A stretch of 51,323 bases of DNA from Caedibacter sp. 38-128 (GTDB taxonomy: Bacteria; Pseudomonadota; Alphaproteobacteria; Caedimonadales; Caedimonadaceae), in NCBI GenBank assembly GCA_001898705.1, contig MKUU01000051.1, forward strand, positions 1-51,323. Reading direction: 5' to 3'. The notes under the pieces were generated by a model. The model saw only the letters and a program-made list of their open reading frames with translations, was not told the origin of the DNA and did no database searches. Shown one piece after another: positions 46,813-51,323 of this stretch. A program made the translations under genes and the position numbers. The stretch's first letter is position 1. Each line of letters starts with the position of its first letter.

Positions 46813-47250
46813 ATGCGCCATCGTTTGCGTGGACGTCAATTAAATCGTACAACTAATCAACGTAAAGCTTTATTACGTGGACTTGCTAAAGATTTAATTC
46901 GTCATGAACAAATTACGACAACATTACCTAAGGCCAAAGATTTAAGGCCGTTTGTAGAAAAACTCGTCACTTTAGGTCGACGTGGTGGGCTTCACGTTTA
47001 TCGCCAAGCGCTTTCAGTTCTTGGGGATAATGAGTTAGCACGTAAGCTAACAGGAACACTTGCGGATCGTTACCGTAATAGAGCTGGCGGATATACTCGC
47101 ATTATTAAAGCAGGATTCCGTTATGGTGATAATGCACCTTTAGCTGTTATTGAATTTATTGAACGTGACGTTGCTGCTAAAGGCGCAGGCCAGAAGATTG
47201 AAGCGACAGCAGCGGTATCAGATGCTGCAGCTCCTGAGGCCCAAGCCTAG
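46813..47250 (+). CDS. rplQ: 50S ribosomal protein bL17 (L17)
   Basis: 145 aa. [29 protein letters not shown] and [29 protein letters not shown] are the core; the last ~25 residues are an Ala-rich tail common in alphaproteobacteria. Last gene of the ribosomal cluster, followed by a terminator. Confidence 0.97.
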   Translation: MRHRLRGRQLNRTTNQRKALLRGLAKDLIRHEQITTTLPKAKDLRPFVEKLVTLGRRGGLHVYRQALSVLGDNELARKLTGTLADRYRNRAGGYTRIIKAGFRYGDNAPLAVIEFIERDVAAKGAGQKIEATAAVSDAAAPEAQA

Positions 47251-47276
47251 AGGTAAAACACATCTAGAATATAATT

Positions 47277-47301
47277 AAAGCGACATTTTGTCGCTTTTTT
47301 T
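47277..47301 (+). terminator. Rho-independent terminator closing the alpha operon
   Basis: Perfect stem AAAGCGACA / TGTCGCTTT with a 3-base loop, followed by seven T in total, 26 bases past the rplQ stop. Confidence 0.92.
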
Positions 47302-47327
47302 ATATCCAAAGAATAAGAGGGCAAAGC

Positions 47328-48728
47328 ATGCAAAGAAATATCCTCCTTGTCATTTGTTTCTTAAAAGCATCTTTTTTATTAATTGCTGATCCCATTGAAA
47401 CGCTTCCGCATTCTCAAGAACAAATCCAGCTTACATTTGCACCGATTGTAAAAAAAATAGCACCCGCAGTGGTGAGTATTTCTGCGGCTCGTATTATAGA
47501 GCAACGTTATTCTCCTTTTTTTGATGACCCAATATTTCGTCATTTTTTTGGAGAAACTGTCCCTGTTCCGGCACCACATGCACGTGTGCAAAGTTCTCTC
47601 GGTTCTGGCGTGCTTGTAAAAGCAGATGGTCTCGTGATTACGAATGACCATGTTATTAAACAAGCGGAAGAAATAAAAGTCATTCTGGCCGATGGCCGTG
47701 AATATCATGCCGAAATTGTTGCGCGAGATGTTCGTACAGATCTTGCTGCATTAAAATTAAAAACAGAAGAGAAAAATTTACCTTATTTAGAATTAAAAGA
47801 TGCAGATACACTGCAAGTTGGAGACCTTGTTCTTGCTGTTGGCAATCCTTTTGGATTTGGCCAGACAGTGACTTCTGGAATTGTTTCGGGACTTGCGCGC
47901 AATTCTGTCGGGATTAAGGATTTTAGATCTTTAATCCAAACAGATGCAGCCATCAATCCGGGGAATTCAGGCGGACCCATGATCACGTTGGATGGAAAAG
48001 TTGTCGGCATCAACACGGCAATTTTTTCCCATACAGGGGGATCAATAGGAATTGGATTTGCCATCCCTTCAAATCTTGTTGTTCCGGTGATTGCAAGCGT
48101 GAATCATGGCGGTAAGATTACACGCTTGTGGCTGGGACTTGCTCTTAAGACAATGTCAGCAGAGCTTGCGCAGGAAAAAAAGATAGCATTCTTCAAAGGC
48201 GCTTTAATTTCGCAAGTTTACCCAAATACACCTGCTGAAAAGGCTGGTTTAAAAGAAGGCGATATCATTACTGAAATAAATGGGCATGAAATTACAAATG
48301 AAGCTGCTTATCGGTTTAGATTAGCTATTGCAAAACAAAATGAGGGCTCTGCCATTATTGTGATGCGAGGAGCTGAGAAATTGTCGTTTAATATTGTGCC
48401 TGAAATCCCTCCTGACCAAACCAATAATAAGCCTCAAGCTCTTTATGGGCGTCATCCTTTATCGGGTCTTGTTGTGGTTAGCTTAACACCTGCTGTTGCA
48501 ACTGAGCTAGGTCTTGCTTTTGAATCCCAAGGAGGTGTTGTTGTCTTACAGATTGAACCTGGGACACCCGCAAGCCTGAGTGGTCTTTTGCCTGGCGATG
48601 TCATCTTAGAGATAAATGGGAAACCAAGTACCTCTGCAGATCAATTGGCTAGAAATTTAGGAAGAAGTCGCCGAGGATGGGAAATTAAGTTCAAACGGGG
48701 ATCAGAAGTTTTTGTTCAAAACTGGTAA
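47328..48728 (+). CDS. degP: Do/DegP-family periplasmic serine protease
   Basis: 466 aa. N-terminal signal peptide (MQRNILLVICFLKASFLLIA), trypsin-like protease with the triad H108 (ITNDHVI), D138 (RTDLAALKL) and S214 (NPGNSGGP), then two PDZ domains (~275-360, KGALISQVYPNTPAEKAGLKEGDII; ~385-460, GGVVVLQIEPGTPASLSGLLPGDVI). It degrades or refolds damaged envelope proteins. AAGAGGG precedes the ATG. Between the rplQ terminator and rarA, and likely cotranscribed with rarA. Confidence 0.95.
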   Translation: MQRNILLVICFLKASFLLIADPIETLPHSQEQIQLTFAPIVKKIAPAVVSISAARIIEQRYSPFFDDPIFRHFFGETVPVPAPHARVQSSLGSGVLVKADGLVITNDHVIKQAEEIKVILADGREYHAEIVARDVRTDLAALKLKTEEKNLPYLELKDADTLQVGDLVLAVGNPFGFGQTVTSGIVSGLARNSVGIKDFRSLIQTDAAINPGNSGGPMITLDGKVVGINTAIFSHTGGSIGIGFAIPSNLVVPVIASVNHGGKITRLWLGLALKTMSAELAQEKKIAFFKGALISQVYPNTPAEKAGLKEGDIITEINGHEITNEAAYRFRLAIAKQNEGSAIIVMRGAEKLSFNIVPEIPPDQTNNKPQALYGRHPLSGLVVVSLTPAVATELGLAFESQGGVVVLQIEPGTPASLSGLLPGDVILEINGKPSTSADQLARNLGRSRRGWEIKFKRGSEVFVQNW

Positions 48729-48740
48729 GGGGATTTACAA

Positions 48741-50018
48741 ATTTTATTTGAGAATAAAAAGTCACGCCCATTAGCAGATATCTTACGACCCACGACGTTA
48801 GAAGAGGTCATCGGTCAAGAACACCTTATTGGTCAAGGAAAAGCCCTTACAAGGCTTATTGAGGCTCCAAAACTTCCTTCTTTAATTCTCTGGGGGCCTC
48901 CTGGATGTGGAAAGACGACGCTGGCTCGCCTCATTTCTCACTCTGTAAAGCTTCATTTTGTTCAGGTATCAGCAGTCCTCTCAGGTATCAGTGAGCTTCG
49001 TAAGATCTTTGAAGAGGCTGAGGAACGATGGAAATGGGGGCAGGGGACGCTCTTATTCGTGGATGAAATTCATCGTTTTAACCGCAGTCAACAAGACATC
49101 TTTCTCGCTCATCTTGAAGAAGGCACGATTACATTAATTGGCGCAACAACCGAGAATCCTTCCTTCGAGTTAAATCCCGCTTTACTTTCACGCTGCCAAG
49201 TAATGGTTCTAAAGAGGTTAGAAGAAAATGATCTTGAGAAGGTTCTACAAAGAGCAGAGACTTTTTTAAAAAAGAAATTACCTTTGGATGAATCGGCGAG
49301 AACTTCTCTTATCTCGATGGCAGATGGAGATGGTCGGGCTCTTTTAAATATGGCAGAGATTCTCTTTAATGAGGAGAAAGTTGACGCGGATAAACTAAGC
49401 GCGATTTTAAATAAGCGAGCTCCCATCTATGACAAGGCTCAGGAAGGTCATTACAATCTTATAAGTGCTCTGCATAAGGCCATGAGAGCCTCAGATGTGG
49501 ATGCCACGCTTTATTGGCTTGCACGGATGCTGCAAGGGGGTGAAAATCCCATGTACATCCTAAGGCGGCTCGTACGCTTTGCAACCGAGGACATTGGTCT
49601 TGCGGATCCTCAAGCCTTATCTCAAGCCGTTTCTGCCCAACAAGCGTACCATTTCTTGGGTTCACCTGAGGGGGAGCTAGCCATTGCGCAGTGCGTGATT
49701 TACCTCGCAACAGCACCCAAATCAAATGCTGCTTATCAAGCTTTAAAAGCGGCGCAACATTCTGTTGCTCATCATGGTTCTTTAATGCCTCCTCTTTACG
49801 CCGTAAATGCCCCTACCAAGCTTATGAAAGAACTCGGGTATGGGAAGGGGTATCAGTATGATCACGATGCTCCTGATGCTTTTTCTGGGGCTAATTATTT
49901 TCCCGAAGGAATGTCACGTGAAAATTACTATCAGCCGAAAGGGAAAGGTTTTGAACAAGAAATTTTAAAGCGGCTGCAGTATTGGCAGGCGTTACGTGAT
50001 CAAAAATCTAAAACTTAG
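48741..50018 (+). CDS. rarA: Replication-associated recombination protein A (RarA/MgsA), probable ATT start
   Basis: 425 aa if started at ATT 48741. The N-terminus LFENKKSRPLADILRPTTLEEVIGQEHLIGQGK aligns with the normal family start; Walker A GPPGCGKTT (52-60), Walker B LLFVDEIHRFNRSQQD, sensor IGATTENPSFELNPALLSRC and the C-terminal tetramerisation domain (LPPLYAVNAPTKLMKELGYGKGYQYDHD) are complete. No ATG, GTG or TTG occurs in frame between the degP stop (48726-48728) and Walker A. AAGGGG at 48727-48732 is correctly spaced (8 bases) for ATT 48741. RarA acts at stalled replication forks. Confidence 0.9.
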   Translation: MLFENKKSRPLADILRPTTLEEVIGQEHLIGQGKALTRLIEAPKLPSLILWGPPGCGKTTLARLISHSVKLHFVQVSAVLSGISELRKIFEEAEERWKWGQGTLLFVDEIHRFNRSQQDIFLAHLEEGTITLIGATTENPSFELNPALLSRCQVMVLKRLEENDLEKVLQRAETFLKKKLPLDESARTSLISMADGDGRALLNMAEILFNEEKVDADKLSAILNKRAPIYDKAQEGHYNLISALHKAMRASDVDATLYWLARMLQGGENPMYILRRLVRFATEDIGLADPQALSQAVSAQQAYHFLGSPEGELAIAQCVIYLATAPKSNAAYQALKAAQHSVAHHGSLMPPLYAVNAPTKLMKELGYGKGYQYDHDAPDAFSGANYFPEGMSRENYYQPKGKGFEQEILKRLQYWQALRDQKSKT

Positions 50019-50097
50019 GGAAAAAGCTTTCAAAACAATTTATGGGGATTAATTTGAAAGAAAAAAAGCTTAAGAACATTTAATCTTCATTTTTTAC

Positions 50098-50126
50098 TTG
50101 AATGTGTGATCTGAATTCGCTAGTTA
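50098..50126 (+). promoter_or_regulatory. tRNA-Arg promoter
   Basis: TTGAAT (50098-50103) and TAGTTA (50121-50126), 17 bases apart, 20 bases before the tRNA 5' end. Confidence 0.5.
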
Positions 50127-50145
50127 TCCGAGGTACCTTAATAAC

Positions 50146-50222
50146 GCGCCCGTAGCTCAATTGGATAGAGCATCTGACTACGGATCAGAAGGTTAGGAGT
50201 TCGAATCTTCTCGGGCGCGCCA
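50146..50222 (+). tRNA. tRNA-Arg (anticodon ACG)
   Basis: 77 bases that fold as a full cloverleaf: acceptor GCGCCCG / CGGGCGC, D arm with TAGCTCAATTGGATAGAGC, anticodon stem TCTGA / TCAGA around the loop CTACGGA (anticodon ACG), T arm with GTTCGAATC, discriminator G and encoded CCA. The A at position 34 is normally converted to inosine by TadA so that CGU, CGC and CGA are read. Its 3' end is the probable attachment site of the integrated element that follows. Confidence 0.96.
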
Positions 50223-50304
50223 GTAAAGCCAAGTAAATTCAAGCTTTTTCCAGTTCTTTATCTATCTCCATTTAGCCCCTAAAGATTGTATTTTTCCTTT
50301 CTTC

Positions 50305-50325
50305 TTGCTTCCGTATTGCTTCCGT
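50305..50325 (+). repeat. Tandem direct repeat TTGCTTCCGT between the tRNA and the integrase gene
   Basis: TTGCTTCCGT at 50305-50314 is repeated at 50316-50325, an 11-base period that is close to one helical turn. Position between attachment site and integrase suits an arm-type integrase or excisionase binding site; binding is inference. Confidence 0.5.
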
Positions 50326-50369
50326 TTTAAGATAATTTTATTCAGCAATTTATATAAGAACATAACCCT

Positions 50370-51323
50370 ATGAGCCAGAAACTTACTAAGAAATTTGTCG
50401 ATAGTATTCAACATGATTCAAATCAGGAGATCCTTCTTTGGGATAATGAACTCAAAGGCTTTGGTCTTCGTGTATTTACCTCAGGACGAAAAACTTATTT
50501 TGTCCAATATCGCAACGAATATAATCGTACTCGGCGCATGAAAATTGGTGTGCATAGTGTTATTACAGCGGAACAAGCACGAGAAGAAGCAAAAATTATC
50601 CTTGGTGAAGTTGCAAAAGGTAATGATCCTTCACTGGAAAGCAAAAATAAGAAGCTGGTTCCTACCTTCGTTGAATTTTCCCAAGAATATCTTGATCTCT
50701 ACGCAAAGGGAATCAAAAAAGAGAAAGGTTATAAGGAAGATCAAAGACTACTAAAGCTTAGTTTAAAGCATCTAGGCTCAAAAACTATTCAAGAAATCAC
50801 TACGAAAGACATCCATCTGTTGCATCGCGAACTCAAAGAGACACCGTATCAAGCTAATAGAGTACGTGCTCTTTTAAGTAAGATGTTCAACCTTGCTATT
50901 CAATGGGGCTGGAGATCAGATAATCCAGTTAAAGGAATTGATAAATACCATGAACATAAGAAGAACAGATGGCTCAATAATGAGGAGATGCAAAGGCTTT
51001 GGAGCGTTTTAGAGAAACATTCTAATCGCGATGTTGCTAACGTTATTCGCTTATTACTATTAACTGGTGCAAGACGTAATGAAATGCTAACAGCAACTTG
51101 GGATCAATTCGATTTAGAACGCGGTATTTGGACAAAACCCGCTCATGCAACAAAGCAAAATCGGATGGAGCACCTTCCTCTTTCCTTGCAAGCATTAGAG
51201 ATTTTAAAAAATATGCAGCATATCTCTCACACTAATTTTCTCTTTCCTGGGAAAATTTCAGGGAAACCTTTGCAGGAGATTAACAAAGCATGGGGTACAA
51301 TTAGAAAGAAAGCAGGTTTATTG
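50370..51323 (+). CDS. Tyrosine-type site-specific integrase, P4 type (partial, runs off the window)
   Basis: 318 codons from ATG 50370 to the window end without a stop. An N-terminal arm-binding DUF4102-like domain (residues ~1-90: LTKKFVDSIQ.., LKGFGLRVFTSGRKTYFVQYR, ITAEQAREEAKIILGEVAKGNDP), a SAM-like core-binding domain (~105-195) and the start of the catalytic domain, with the first catalytic arginine in LLLLTGARRNEML and the lysine region KQNRMEHLPLS. The HxxR and tyrosine boxes lie beyond the window. It faces away from tRNA-Arg, as in tRNA-integrated genomic islands and prophages. Confidence 0.9.
   Translation, partial: MSQKLTKKFVDSIQHDSNQEILLWDNELKGFGLRVFTSGRKTYFVQYRNEYNRTRRMKIGVHSVITAEQAREEAKIILGEVAKGNDPSLESKNKKLVPTFVEFSQEYLDLYAKGIKKEKGYKEDQRLLKLSLKHLGSKTIQEITTKDIHLLHRELKETPYQANRVRALLSKMFNLAIQWGWRSDNPVKGIDKYHEHKKNRWLNNEEMQRLWSVLEKHSNRDVANVIRLLLLTGARRNEMLTATWDQFDLERGIWTKPAHATKQNRMEHLPLSLQALEILKNMQHISHTNFLFPGKISGKPLQEINKAWGTIRKKAGLL

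Noticed and set aside
50027-50060. Inverted repeat CTTTCAAA / TTTGAAAG after rarA as a terminator
   Set aside because: The loop is 18 bases, the stem is AT-rich and no T run follows, so a terminator call is not supported.

Overview
This is an AT-rich bacterial chromosome segment from what looks like an alphaproteobacterium. The str and S10-spc-alpha ribosomal clusters are contiguous in classical order, adk sits between secY and rpsM, and a lipid ABC transporter carries a STAS domain fused to MlaE together with an auxiliary lipoprotein. Eroded flagellar genes, several signal-peptide proteins with eukaryote-like features (F-box-like motif, poly-proline tract), and no sign of biosynthetic luxury suggest a host-associated lineage of the Holosporales/Paracaedibacter type. 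That placement is an inference from protein character; no rRNA is present to confirm it.

Left part (1-13.5 kb): a flagellar remnant island (fliG fragment, fliN, flhF, flhG, with gene-free gaps where fliH and flhA-type genes would be expected), then glmM (minus), an orphan SagB-type oxidoreductase, an EamA exporter, the Fe-S carrier ATPase Mrp, a 3-hydroxyisobutyryl-CoA hydrolase-like protein, the transcription-repair coupling factor Mfd and a second EamA exporter.

Accessory part (13.5-29.3 kb): three unrelated predicted secreted proteins. They are a coiled-coil/poly-proline protein, a protein with an internal repeat pair, and an F-box-like protein whose reading frame breaks exactly at an A AAA AAG heptamer. 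A tripartite HipBST toxin-antitoxin operon, an AsmA-like protein, an NhaD-type antiporter, an Mla-type phospholipid transport operon and a Bax-inhibitor-1-family membrane protein lie between them.

Housekeeping part (29.2-50 kb): rpsL-rpsG-fusA-tuf, then the complete S10, spc and alpha operons through rplQ, all on the plus strand and tightly packed, with promoters seen before rpsL and rpsM and terminator-like hairpins after tuf and rplQ. Next come a DegP/HtrA protease and rarA, which has no ATG/GTG/TTG start and probably begins at ATT.

Right edge (50.1 kb to end): a tRNA-Arg(ACG) gene followed by a P4-type tyrosine recombinase running off the window. This marks the left border of an integrated element whose cargo is not visible here.
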